In this document: positions 56,894 through 64,000 of the stretch, piece by piece
How positions within the stretch are numbered: position 1 is the stretch's first letter
Layout: each line of letters starts with the position of its first letter
Origin: Mucilaginibacter sp. OK283
Lineage (GTDB): Bacteria; Bacteroidota; Bacteroidia; Sphingobacteriales; Sphingobacteriaceae
Direction: 5' to 3'
Length of the DNA: 64,000 nucleotides
Assembly (NCBI RefSeq): GCF_900110415.1
Contig: NZ_FODR01000019.1
Span: 1 to 64,000, forward strand
The notes under the pieces: generated by a model
What the model was told of the DNA's origin: nothing
What the model saw: only the letters and a program-made list of their open reading frames with translations
The model's database searches: none
Made by a program: the position numbers and the translations under genes

Positions 56894-56984
56894 GTCTGAA
56901 CTCGAATTAAACGAATTTTTAGAATTTCTCGAATTGGCCTTTGAATTCTGTTAATTCTTTAATTCGTTTAATTCGAGTTCAGAC
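56894..56984. repeat. Perfect 24-bp inverted repeat (AATTCG-rich)
   Basis: Arms at 56894-56917 and 56961-56984 pair perfectly; both start or end with GTCTGAACTCGAATTAAACG or its complement. The centre holds further GAATT words. It is related in wording to AT-rich elements at 28560-28654 and 59717-59760. Confidence 0.85.
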
Positions 56985-56989
56985 AATTT

Positions 56990-57093
56990 GCGTTAGGGAT
57001 TGGCGCGGATACCGGCCGGGTGAAGGGAAAGAGGGCAGGCTACGGCTAAGGCCTGTGCAGTATGAGCAAAAAGCCCGGCCGCAGGCAACGCCC
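56990..57093. repeat. Dispersed repeat, copy 2 of 2
   Basis: GTTAGGGAT...GCGGATACCGGCC...AAGGCCTGTGCAGTATGAGC...GGCAACGCCCC follows the order of the element at 24272-24353 in reverse orientation. From here to the nuoD stop (57389) the gap is AT-rich, with no gene seen. Confidence 0.75.
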
Positions 57094-57388
57094 CTGATTA
57101 TAGTAGCAAGTATTTAGTATTAGCTAAATTTACTAAAGGCACCCCCTCCAGGTTGTTTCGGTACCTGTTTTAACCAACCACCGGCACAAATATTTGGATG
57201 CGCTTAAATGCGAAAAATATCATTTTAGTGTTAACCATGATAAAATATAAAATATTGATTATTAAATATTTATAAGTATTTTGTTTGAAATGTGTTAAGT
57301 TATGTTAACCCAATTACATGCGTTTGTCCTGTGCAGGCAACGCCCAAGTTAATATCAAGTAGTAAGTATCAAGTAGCAAGACAGTAGT

Positions 57389-58618
57389 CTACCGATCTAC
57401 TTCTCCAAGCACAAAATCAATAGATCCTACTATAGCAATCAAATCGGCAATCAGTACACCTTTTGAAATTTCGGGCAATACGGAAAGGTTATTAAAGCTT
57501 GGCCCACGAGCTTTTACACGGGTGGGAATTTCGGATTTGCCGTCAGCAACAAAGTAGAAACCCAGTTCGCCTTTGGCGCCTTCGCAACGTACGTAGTAAT
57601 CCTGGGGTTTGGGGATAGTTTTTCGGGGCATTTTTGCACGCGGGTCAAAATCCGGTGTGCGTTTTAGTTCTTTTTGCAGGCGGTCGAGGCATTGCTCTAC
57701 AATTCTTACAGATTGTTCAATTTCGTCGACACGTACTTTGTAACGGTCCCAGCAGTCACCCACTTTGCCCATCAGGCCGGTACCTATCGGGATTTCGAAA
57801 TCAAGCTCGGGGTAGGCCGAATAATTATCAATACGACGTAAATCCCATTTAAGGCCCGATGCCCGCAGCATAGGGCCGCTGCAACCGTAATTAATGGCCA
57901 CATCTAAAGGCAGCATGCCAACACCTGCCGTGCGCGATATAAATACCTGGTTATCGGTCAGCAGCTGGTTAAGTTCCACCATTTTGGGTTTAAAATACTC
58001 CACAAAATCGCGGCAGCGCTCCTCAAAGCCAACCGGCAAATCATAAAACAGGCCACCTACCCAAATGTAATTATACAACATGCGCGATCCGGATGCCCAC
58101 TCCAGCATACCCATAATATGCTCCCTATCCCTAAAGCACCATAAAAAAGGGGTAAAAGCACCTATATCAATACCGTAGGTGCCAATAGCTATCAGGTGCG
58201 ATGCAATGCGGTTAAGTTCACATACCAGCACACGGATGTATTCAATGCGTTTTGGGATATCTTTATCAATGCCCATCATGCGTTCAACACCCATCACAAA
58301 TGCGTGGCTGTTGTTCATCGATGCCAGGTAATCAAGCCTGTCGGTAAAAGGGATGGTTTGCTGGTAAGTTAATGATTCGGCATGTTTTTCAAAACATCGG
58401 TGCAGGTAACCAATATGAGGTATTACTTCCTTTACAATTTCGCCATCGGTTATCAGCTCCAAACGCAAAACGCCGTGAGTAGATGGATGCTGCGGGCCCA
58501 TATTAAGCACCATATCCTCTACACTGGCATCTGCAATTTTTTTATTGTAGTTAAGAAGCGCTTCTTCGTATTTTGAATTAGTGATAACCAATGTTGCGTG
58601 CTGTTTTGTTGATGCCAA
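57389..58618 (-). CDS. nuoD: NADH-quinone oxidoreductase subunit D
   Basis: NuoD is the 49-kDa-type subunit that forms part of the quinone site of complex I. Motifs: LNMGPQHPSTHGVLRLELITDG (partly quoted as GPQHPSTHGVLRLELITDG), HIGYLHRCFEKHAE, DRLDYLASMNNSHAF and KARGPSFNNLSVL near the end, finishing DLIAIVGSIDFVLGEVDR. Length about 409 aa. The start codon is TTG 58618; the first in-frame ATG would cut off 36 residues. No other nuo gene adjoins it, which is unusual, since nuoD normally lies in a nuoA-N operon. Confidence 0.95.
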   Translation of the reverse strand: MASTKQHATLVITNSKYEEALLNYNKKIADASVEDMVLNMGPQHPSTHGVLRLELITDGEIVKEVIPHIGYLHRCFEKHAESLTYQQTIPFTDRLDYLASMNNSHAFVMGVERMMGIDKDIPKRIEYIRVLVCELNRIASHLIAIGTYGIDIGAFTPFLWCFRDREHIMGMLEWASGSRMLYNYIWVGGLFYDLPVGFEERCRDFVEYFKPKMVELNQLLTDNQVFISRTAGVGMLPLDVAINYGCSGPMLRASGLKWDLRRIDNYSAYPELDFEIPIGTGLMGKVGDCWDRYKVRVDEIEQSVRIVEQCLDRLQKELKRTPDFDPRAKMPRKTIPKPQDYYVRCEGAKGELGFYFVADGKSEIPTRVKARGPSFNNLSVLPEISKGVLIADLIAIVGSIDFVLGEVDR

Positions 58619-58843
58619 AAATCAGTATTTTTTTCGTTTATCGGGCAAAATTCACGTAAAATTAAATATAGGGCATAAATTTTAATGAGCTTTTAATTTG
58701 CACCGCTGTCGGCATTCTTTAAAATACTTTAGGCTTTTTTGCTATCCGGCATCGCCCGGTAATTATAATTTTATAGTTTTATGGCAAATTATTTCCCTGC
58801 ATAAATAATTCAAAACTCAAAGTATTTAATCACCAATCAAAAA

Positions 58844-59653
58844 ATGAAAAAAGTAATTCTTGTAACAGGGGCATCATCCGGTTTAGGTTTGGCTACCGCA
58901 ACAGCACTTGCTGCCCAGGGCCATACTGTTTATGGCACCACGCGCGATATCAAACGCATCAGCGATGTATCATTTATGCCTTTACAAATGGATGTTACCG
59001 ATGATGCATCTGTAAACGCGGCTATTGCAACTATTATTAAAGCCGAAGGCAAGATTGATGTTTTGGTTAACAATGCAGGTAACGGTATTACCGGCCCGCT
59101 TTATGCCATGCCGGTTGATGCTGCAAAAAAACAGTTTGAAGTTAACTTTTTTGGCGTTGTACGTGTAAGCAGCGCCGTTTTGCCGGGTATGATTGAAAAG
59201 GGTACAGGGCTTGTTATCAACATTGGCTCGCTGGCCGGTTTGTTTGGCCTTCCTTACCAGGGCTTATACAGCGCATCAAAATTCGCGATAGAAGGTTACT
59301 CCGAAAGCCTGCGTATGGAATTGCAAAATACAGGCGTCAAGGTATCGGTAGTAAATCCTGGTGACTTTAAAACCGACTTTACCGGCAACCGCGAAAAACT
59401 GCCTTTTACCCTTAAAAATGATAAATTGAAAGCAGAGTTTGACGCAGCCGTTGCCGCCATGGAAAAAGACGAAAGCATTGGTGCTGCGCCTTCAAAACTG
59501 GCAGCTCAAATTGTAAAAATAGTAGGCAAATCAAAACCCGCACACAGCTATTTGGTGGGTGCCATAGGCCAAACCATAGTGCCTACTCTTAAGGCTATTT
59601 TACCAGGCTCGGTTTTTGTAAAATTAATGAACGACCATTACGGGATTAAGTAG
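58844..59653 (+). CDS. Short-chain dehydrogenase/reductase
   Basis: Classical SDR: TGASSGLGLATA cofactor site (residues about 7-18), DVTDDAS, NNAGNG, catalytic Ser in NIGSLAGLFG, and YSASKFAIEG with Tyr and Lys. PGDFKTDF follows. The T-R-D after the second strand (GTTRDIKRI) suggests NADP preference. Substrate unknown. 269 aa. Confidence 0.95.
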   Translation: MKKVILVTGASSGLGLATATALAAQGHTVYGTTRDIKRISDVSFMPLQMDVTDDASVNAAIATIIKAEGKIDVLVNNAGNGITGPLYAMPVDAAKKQFEVNFFGVVRVSSAVLPGMIEKGTGLVINIGSLAGLFGLPYQGLYSASKFAIEGYSESLRMELQNTGVKVSVVNPGDFKTDFTGNREKLPFTLKNDKLKAEFDAAVAAMEKDESIGAAPSKLAAQIVKIVGKSKPAHSYLVGAIGQTIVPTLKAILPGSVFVKLMNDHYGIK

Positions 59654-59795
59654 GTTGACGAGTGGTTGATTTAATTTGAGAATTTGAAGATTTGAGAATT
59701 TGAAAATGCTTCTTTTTTAATTCTGCCAATTCTTTAATTCTGAAAATTCTGATTCAGAATATTAACCACTCACCATCGACCCCCTCACCAAAACA
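59654..59795. repeat. Intergenic repeat tract
   Basis: The 35-bp sequence at 59675-59709 (gagaatttgaagatttgaga type) is identical to that at 6292-6326. AATTCTG-type words (59717-59760) and ACCACTCACCATC follow. The tract lies between two plus-strand genes. Confidence 0.8.
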
Positions 59796-61109
59796 ATGCA
59801 AGAAAAAAACAACAAAAAAACCATCTGGGGATGGGCTATGTTCGATTGGGCCAACCAGTCGTATAACATGGTAATAACATCTACCATATTCCCGGCTTAT
59901 TATGTAGGTATTACCCAGTACAATAATCCGAAGGGGATGGTTACTTTTTTTGGGCACCGGTACGTAAATACAGTGCTGTCAAATTATATCCTCGGGCTAT
60001 CATACCTGATCATCGTAGCGCTATTGCCAATTTTAACTTCCATCGCCGATTACAAGGGCCACAAAAAACTGTACATGCAACTGTTTACTTGGCTGGGGGT
60101 ACTTGCCTGTTTTGGTTTGTATTTTTTTGAGATGAAGACCTTTGAGTTTGGGATGATATGTTTCGGGCTGGCCTCTGTGGGGTATTGCGGCGGCTTTGTA
60201 TTTTATAACTCCTACCTGCCGCAAATAGCCACCATCGATAAGCAGGATGCGGTAAGCGCCAAGGGTTTTATTTATGGTTTTGCCGGTAGTATTGTGGTAC
60301 AGGTGCTTTGTTTGGTATTTGTGCAATGGCACGCCTGGTTTGGGATGACGGAAGATAAATCGGCCCAGCTTTCTTTTCTGATAGTTGCCTTATGGTGGAT
60401 AGGCTTCTCGCTTATTCCATTTTACCTTTTACCCAAGGGGACGCCAAATGCAGGATCGCATGAGTATAATGTGTTTACCGGTGGCTTTAAGGAGTTGGCT
60501 AAAGTTTTCAAAAAAGTTAAACAGCTGCCTTTATTAAAACGTTTTTTACCTGCGTTCTTCTTTTACTCGGTAGGGGTACAAACTATTTTGCTTGTGGCGG
60601 CCAACTTTGCCGCCAAAGAGCTTAAAATGCCCGATGATGCATTAATAGGCATAATACTGGTTATCCAGGTGGTGGCTATAATTGGAGCTGCTATAACAGC
60701 TAAAGCATCAGAAAAATATGGCAACGTTAAAGCCCTATCGGTTATAGTAGGGATGTGGTGTGTAATATGCGCATGCGTTTACTTTATTGCCAATGCAAAC
60801 CAGTTTTACGTTGCCGCTGTTTTTGTTGGCCTGGTTATGGGGGCCGTACAGTCGTTATCGCGTTCAACCTATTCTAAATACATCCCGCCGAACATCCCCG
60901 ACACAGCATCGTATTTCAGCTTTTATGATGTCACCGAAAAATTATCAATTGTAGTAGGTCTGTTTACTTTCGGCTTTGTAGAGGGATGGACAGGCGAAAT
61001 GCGCGATTCGGCCCTGGTGCTTGATTGTTTCTTTTCAATCGGTTTTGTTTTATTGATCACGCTGTTGATTTTTGAACGAAAAATGAAGGCCGCCGAAGCG
61101 TTGGCGTAA
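59796..61109 (+). CDS. MFS transporter, UMF1 (Atg22-like) family
   Basis: Twelve or so hydrophobic segments in 437 aa. The start TIWGWAMFDWANQSYNMVITSTIFP is the signature of the UMF1 family related to yeast Atg22 (partly quoted: WAMFDWANQSYNMVI). Other marks: GAVQSLSRSTYSKYIPP and EKLSIVVGLFTFGFVE. The substrate is unknown; yeast Atg22 exports amino acids from the vacuole. Confidence 0.92.
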   Translation: MQEKNNKKTIWGWAMFDWANQSYNMVITSTIFPAYYVGITQYNNPKGMVTFFGHRYVNTVLSNYILGLSYLIIVALLPILTSIADYKGHKKLYMQLFTWLGVLACFGLYFFEMKTFEFGMICFGLASVGYCGGFVFYNSYLPQIATIDKQDAVSAKGFIYGFAGSIVVQVLCLVFVQWHAWFGMTEDKSAQLSFLIVALWWIGFSLIPFYLLPKGTPNAGSHEYNVFTGGFKELAKVFKKVKQLPLLKRFLPAFFFYSVGVQTILLVAANFAAKELKMPDDALIGIILVIQVVAIIGAAITAKASEKYGNVKALSVIVGMWCVICACVYFIANANQFYVAAVFVGLVMGAVQSLSRSTYSKYIPPNIPDTASYFSFYDVTEKLSIVVGLFTFGFVEGWTGEMRDSALVLDCFFSIGFVLLITLLIFERKMKAAEALA

Positions 61110-61117
61110 TTCTGAAT

Positions 61118-61585
61118 TCAGATAACTCCAACATAAATCTCCACTTCAGCGTCGTCGGGGTTTTGTGCCTTAACGCCCCAAACGTCAAAATCGGCGATGT
61201 ATTTTCTGTCGAGATCGCTGCTCCACACCTGTTGCCAGGTTTCGGCTACACAATTGGGCAGGCGGCCCTTGGCAACATATTTTACATAATCAGCCGCAGG
61301 TACTATCAGGCTTATCAGCCCTCCGGGGATATTATCCAACGAGCTTACTTTACAACCCAGCACAGCGGTATAAAAGCCGGTATAATCGCTTTCATAGTTG
61401 GTGTACACGCAGTATATCTCGTCTGTTATCCTGTCTTCAATCTGCAACAGCACATCGTCGTCCATAAATCGGCCCCAAAGCTCGCCAATATCCTTTGCCG
61501 ATTGACCGTTTTGATTTGTTGTGCGTACCGAAATACCTTCCAGAAAGAAGCCTTTAAGGTGCACTTTTGCTGTTATTGATGTCAT
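61118..61585 (-). CDS. GyrI-like/AraC effector-binding domain protein, 155 aa
   Basis: The domain binds small molecules. KGFFLEGISVRTTNQNGQSAKDIGELWGRFM and IYCVYTNYESDYTGFYTAVLGCKV (both partly quoted) and the end FDVWGVKAQNPDDAEVEIYVGV match the stand-alone GyrI-like family, with the Glu of EVEIYVGV in the usual place. No DNA-binding domain is present. It is the last of five minus-strand genes that begin with the WYL regulator at the window end. Confidence 0.87.
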   Translation of the reverse strand: MTSITAKVHLKGFFLEGISVRTTNQNGQSAKDIGELWGRFMDDDVLLQIEDRITDEIYCVYTNYESDYTGFYTAVLGCKVSSLDNIPGGLISLIVPAADYVKYVAKGRLPNCVAETWQQVWSSDLDRKYIADFDVWGVKAQNPDDAEVEIYVGVI

Positions 61586-61614
61586 TATTATTGGTTATAT
61601 TGGTTTATAATTAT

Positions 61615-61704
61615 TGTGCAGATTTCAGATGCGCATATTATTTAGTGTGCTTTTAAGTGACCGGTCAGCCTCATTTGCACACCGGCCAATCTGAAATCTG
61701 CACA
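61615..61704. repeat. Perfect 16-bp inverted repeat
   Basis: TGTGCAGATTTCAGAT (61615-61630) and ATCTGAAATCTGCACA (61689-61704) pair perfectly; further TCTGCACATCT words follow to 61722. ATGTGCAGA words occur also at 6252-6282. Confidence 0.8.
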
Positions 61705-61720
61705 TCTGTAATCTGCACAT

Positions 61721-62143
61721 CTACTCAATCATCTTTTTCAGCCCTTCAAACATCCCCTGCCAGTTTTGTTCAGAGTGCTCTTTGGCTTCCTGGTTTTTAA
61801 TATTATCCTGAATAATAGTTAAAGTGGTTTCGCCGTTTTCCTCATCCAGGCTGTAAGTGATATTGGCATAGTTTTCAGGCTTATCTTCGGTACCGGCCAT
61901 GCTACTCCAGTAGCTGTACGTAACAAATTTGCCCGGCTCAATTTCCAGGATGGTTCCCTTGTCTTCATATTTATGCCCTTCCCATTCGCCGCTGAATTTA
62001 ATGGGCTCCCCTACCTTCCAGGTCGATTCTAAATTGGTGCCGAAAAAATATTCTTTTACCATTGCCGGGTCAGTAAGGCCTCGCCAAACTTTAGCGGCAG
62101 GGGCTTTAAATTTAATTTCGGTTTTTAACGTTAGTTTTTCCAT
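61721..62143 (-). CDS. SRPBCC/AHSA1 domain protein, 140 aa
   Basis: The AHSA1 pattern is plain: EIKFKAPAAKVWRGLTDPAMVKEYFFG at the start (partly quoted: KVWRGLTDPAMVKEYFFG), VGEPIKFSGEWEGHKYEDKG, and the helical end NWQGMFEGLKKMIE. The ligand is unknown. It is 11 bp downstream of the EVE-domain gene and cotranscription is likely. Confidence 0.9.
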   Translation of the reverse strand: MEKLTLKTEIKFKAPAAKVWRGLTDPAMVKEYFFGTNLESTWKVGEPIKFSGEWEGHKYEDKGTILEIEPGKFVTYSYWSSMAGTEDKPENYANITYSLDEENGETTLTIIQDNIKNQEAKEHSEQNWQGMFEGLKKMIE

Positions 62144-62154
62144 AATGAAGTGTT

Positions 62155-62595
62155 TTATTTATTGTTTATTGGTGTTGGTTCGTTTGTTAGCATCTGGTTT
62201 TTTATCAGCTCAAAATCGTGCCCGGGTAGTTCAAAAAAACCAAAGCGGAAGGGATAACCCCATGATTGTTTATTGGGCATAAAGCTCAACTGAGCTACCA
62301 GGGGCACTATCGGTGTTTCCTTACATTGATAGTAAGTAACATCGCGGCGAAAAGGTTTGAAATCTTCGCTCATTTTATATTGATAAACCTCATCGGCAGC
62401 AACCTGGCCTATCGCTGTAAAGGCCTGCAGTTTTTCGTCGCCTTCCATACTCTTCTTAGGCGAATAGATGATTACCCAATCGCCGGTTGCCATACGGGTT
62501 AGCGGCCCTTGTTTGCCATGATTGGCTTGCATAAAACCGCCGGCCACGCCGCGGGTAATATGATCTTTTGATACTACGGTTATCCAGTATTTCAT
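62155..62595 (-). CDS. EVE domain protein (UPF0310-like), 146 aa
   Basis: EVE domains are PUA-like folds that recognise modified nucleic-acid bases in known cases. The start KYWITVVSKDHITRGVAGGF and QANHGKQGPLTRMATGDWVIIYSPKK are the family signature, with FRRDVTYYQCKETPIVPL later. It may read modified DNA or RNA; the target here is unknown. It begins 4 bp after the DoxX gene. Confidence 0.93.
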   Translation of the reverse strand: MKYWITVVSKDHITRGVAGGFMQANHGKQGPLTRMATGDWVIIYSPKKSMEGDEKLQAFTAIGQVAADEVYQYKMSEDFKPFRRDVTYYQCKETPIVPLVAQLSFMPNKQSWGYPFRFGFFELPGHDFELIKNQMLTNEPTPINNK

Positions 62596-62599
62596 AACG

Positions 62600-62950
62600 T
62601 TAAGCTATTGATAGGGTTAACAAAAATATGACCAATAAATGCAGCCCTACGTAAACGGGCGTCATTACCTCCTTTTTAGGATCTCGAAATTTGATATGTG
62701 TGTAAATGGCACCGGCCAGAATTACCGGGAACAGCGCCATACCGTATACGCGGGTTGGGCCGTAAAGCATCAGGCTGCTGCCCAGCACTTCAATAAAGCC
62801 CAGCAAGCGCATTAGCCAAAGCGGGTAGCCCCAGTCTTTAAACTGCCGTACTTTTTCTTTTTGACCAATTAATTTCTGGAAGCCAAAAATGAAGCCCGGT
62901 ACCACATATGTTAACAGCAGTACCCATAAAAGGATTGTTTTAATTTCCAT
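62600..62950 (-). CDS. DoxX-like membrane protein, 116 aa
   Basis: Four hydrophobic segments and the features FGFQKLIGQKEKVRQFKDWGYPLWLM and LGFIEVLGSSLMLYGPTR place it in the DoxX/DoxX-like family. The frame is open to 62986, but ATG 62950 (MEIKTILLWVLLL) is the natural start. Role in this organism unknown; members are linked to quinone or redox functions. Confidence 0.88.
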   Translation of the reverse strand: MEIKTILLWVLLLTYVVPGFIFGFQKLIGQKEKVRQFKDWGYPLWLMRLLGFIEVLGSSLMLYGPTRVYGMALFPVILAGAIYTHIKFRDPKKEVMTPVYVGLHLLVIFLLTLSIA

Positions 62951-63006
62951 GTGTTGTAGATTTTGATTACGACACAAATAAAACACGGGCTGATGACAGC
63001 AGTATG

Positions 63007-63975
63007 TCAGTAGGAATCCTGTTCCTGCAAGTTTTTTTGACTTATGGCGGTGATGATGGCGGCTACCCTATCTTTCAAGGCATCGGGCTTAATAATCTCG
63101 GCATGGTCTCCAAACATCATGTACCAGCGGGCAAAGCTCTCTATAAAGGCGGTTAAAAAGGTCATTTCTATTTTATTGCCCACATTTTTTTCTGAGATAA
63201 AGCCGCTGTAATATTTTTGGTGTTCCAGGTAATTATAAATTTCTTTATCAACCCTGATCACCACCAATTCCAATTCTTTTTCTTTGGCGGTTTGCGCTAT
63301 ATATGCTTTTAAAGTAGGATGTTTACTGTTGTTGTAACTGACATCGGTTACCGCCAGCTTGCGAATACGGTCGATCCTGAAATCCCGATAATCGTTGCGC
63401 AGGCGGCAGTAGGCAATAAGGTGCCAAAAACTGCCCAGGTAAACAACACCAACAGGCTCCACGTCCCGCCTGGTATTTTCCTGGCTATGACCGGCAAAGT
63501 AATCAATACACACCACCTTTTTGTGGATGATGCTGTTCAATATGGTTTGAATATGATCGTTATTGCTTACCGTCCGCCCATGGCCGTAGCTTTTCATCAC
63601 CTCAATACTGCCATCCAGGTTTTCAAGCGCATCTTTTTCGGATGTTTTTAAAATGGCCCGCACCTTATACATGGCCGATTGGTATTGTATATTAGTTGTA
63701 GCATCGGTAAACTTTTCTACAAACTTTTCAGCGGTTAAAAAAGCAGTAGCCTCTTCGCGGGTAAACATTACGGGCGGTAAACGGTAGCCATCCATAATGG
63801 AGTAACCCACACCGGCTTCGCCAATCAGGGGTATACCCGCTTCTTCCAGCGTTTTAATATCGCGGTAAACTGTGCGCAGGCTAATGTTGAATCGCTCGGC
63901 AATATCGCCGGCCTTAACTACCCGGCGCGATTGTAATTGAATCAAAATGGCAGATATACGGTCGATGCGGTTCAT
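63007..63975 (-). CDS. YafY-type HTH-WYL transcriptional regulator, 322 aa
   Basis: The N-terminal winged helix is clear: MNRIDRISAILIQLQSRRVV, AGDIAERFNISLRTVYRDIKTLEEAGIPL (partly quoted as ISLRTVYRDIKTLEEAG). The WYL part is at about residues 140-225 (VCIDYFAGHSQENTRRDVEPVGVVYLGSFWHLIAYCRLR, partly quoted), in which the W-Y-L residues read WHL. WCX-type end follows. It is the first gene of the run with DoxX, EVE, SRPBCC and GyrI-like genes and may control them. The promoter is beyond or at the window edge. Confidence 0.93.
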   Translation of the reverse strand: MNRIDRISAILIQLQSRRVVKAGDIAERFNISLRTVYRDIKTLEEAGIPLIGEAGVGYSIMDGYRLPPVMFTREEATAFLTAEKFVEKFTDATTNIQYQSAMYKVRAILKTSEKDALENLDGSIEVMKSYGHGRTVSNNDHIQTILNSIIHKKVVCIDYFAGHSQENTRRDVEPVGVVYLGSFWHLIAYCRLRNDYRDFRIDRIRKLAVTDVSYNNSKHPTLKAYIAQTAKEKELELVVIRVDKEIYNYLEHQKYYSGFISEKNVGNKIEMTFLTAFIESFARWYMMFGDHAEIIKPDALKDRVAAIITAISQKNLQEQDSY

Positions 63976-64000
63976 ACACCAAATTAAACAAAAAAGGGGT

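Noticed and set aside
1..64000. tRNA, rRNA, IS elements, prophage
   Set aside because: I looked for cloverleaf-like sequence with GGTTCGAATCC-type T-loops, rRNA words, transposases, integrases and phage structural genes and found none.

Overview
The window looks like chromosomal DNA from a member of the Bacteroidota, most likely a Mucilaginibacter- or Pedobacter-like Sphingobacteriaceae. This is inferred from gene content: the gliding protein GldC, fasciclin, imelysin and CarboxypepD_reg-like surface proteins, a CheB/CheR/hybrid-kinase cluster, many small SFAAC-type lipoproteins, weak ribosome binding sites, Bacteroidetes-type -7 promoter elements, and intergenic spaces full of short dispersed repeats. 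I saw no rRNA, tRNA, IS element, phage block or CRISPR array.

Layout. 0-6.3 kb: a truncated C-terminal gene, a small membrane protein coupled to a GNAT acetyltransferase, a FAS1 protein, two related membrane proteins, then purK and purE with an S23-type four-helix gene between them. 6.5-10.6 kb: a ybbA-ybbP-tesA-like cluster (ABC ATPase, FtsX-type permease, GDSL esterase lipoprotein) closed by a strong terminator. 10.6-16.9 kb: a membrane protein, a class C beta-lactamase-like hydrolase, a low-complexity secreted protein, and a GSDH/sorbosone dehydrogenase-like lipoprotein with a cytochrome c. 17.4-20.3 kb: a TrpXYZ-type ABC transporter. 20.7-30 kb: Nudix, SRPBCC, riboflavin synthase, TPR protein, HscA-like chaperone, a frameshifted gene and dihydroorotase. 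30-32 kb: a divergent HxlR regulator and NmrA-like reductase with a visible operator and promoter.

32.4-36.6 kb is a four-gene operon (porin, Rieske lipoprotein, imelysin, di-heme oxidoreductase) that fits envelope redox or metal handling. After ccmB and an MGMT gene, 38.0-44.8 kb holds a four-gene signalling operon: a 1147-residue CHASE3/GAF hybrid kinase, CheR, CheB and a REC-PAS-kinase-REC protein. 44.9-51.9 kb carries gldC, a DEAD-box helicase, outer-membrane proteins, a ModF/PhrA-like double ATPase and a small zinc-ribbon protein.

The most unusual part is 52.8-56.8 kb. An ECF-type sigma factor is followed by a single membrane-spanning protein that appears to join a cytoplasmic anti-sigma-like domain to a periplasmic trypsin-like protease with an intact His-Asp-Ser triad. 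Divergent to it are three tandem small lipoproteins with Asp-Ser/Thr-Lys repeats. A bipartite element, GGGTTAC-N15/16-GTATTAA, occurs once before each lipoprotein and twice before the sigma gene: five copies in 1.15 kb. I infer a self-contained autoregulated envelope-stress regulon. Next to it lie a small membrane lipoprotein, a PA2169-type four-helix protein and a 0.9 kb noncoding stretch with a perfect hairpin.

57.4-64 kb has an isolated nuoD, an SDR, a UMF1-type MFS transporter, and a minus-strand run of WYL regulator, DoxX, EVE, SRPBCC and GyrI-like genes. Several repeat families recur between genes: REP-like palindromes, a CATGAAC heptamer tandem repeat, a two-copy element at 24.3 and 57.0 kb, and a 35-bp motif at 6.3 and 59.7 kb.
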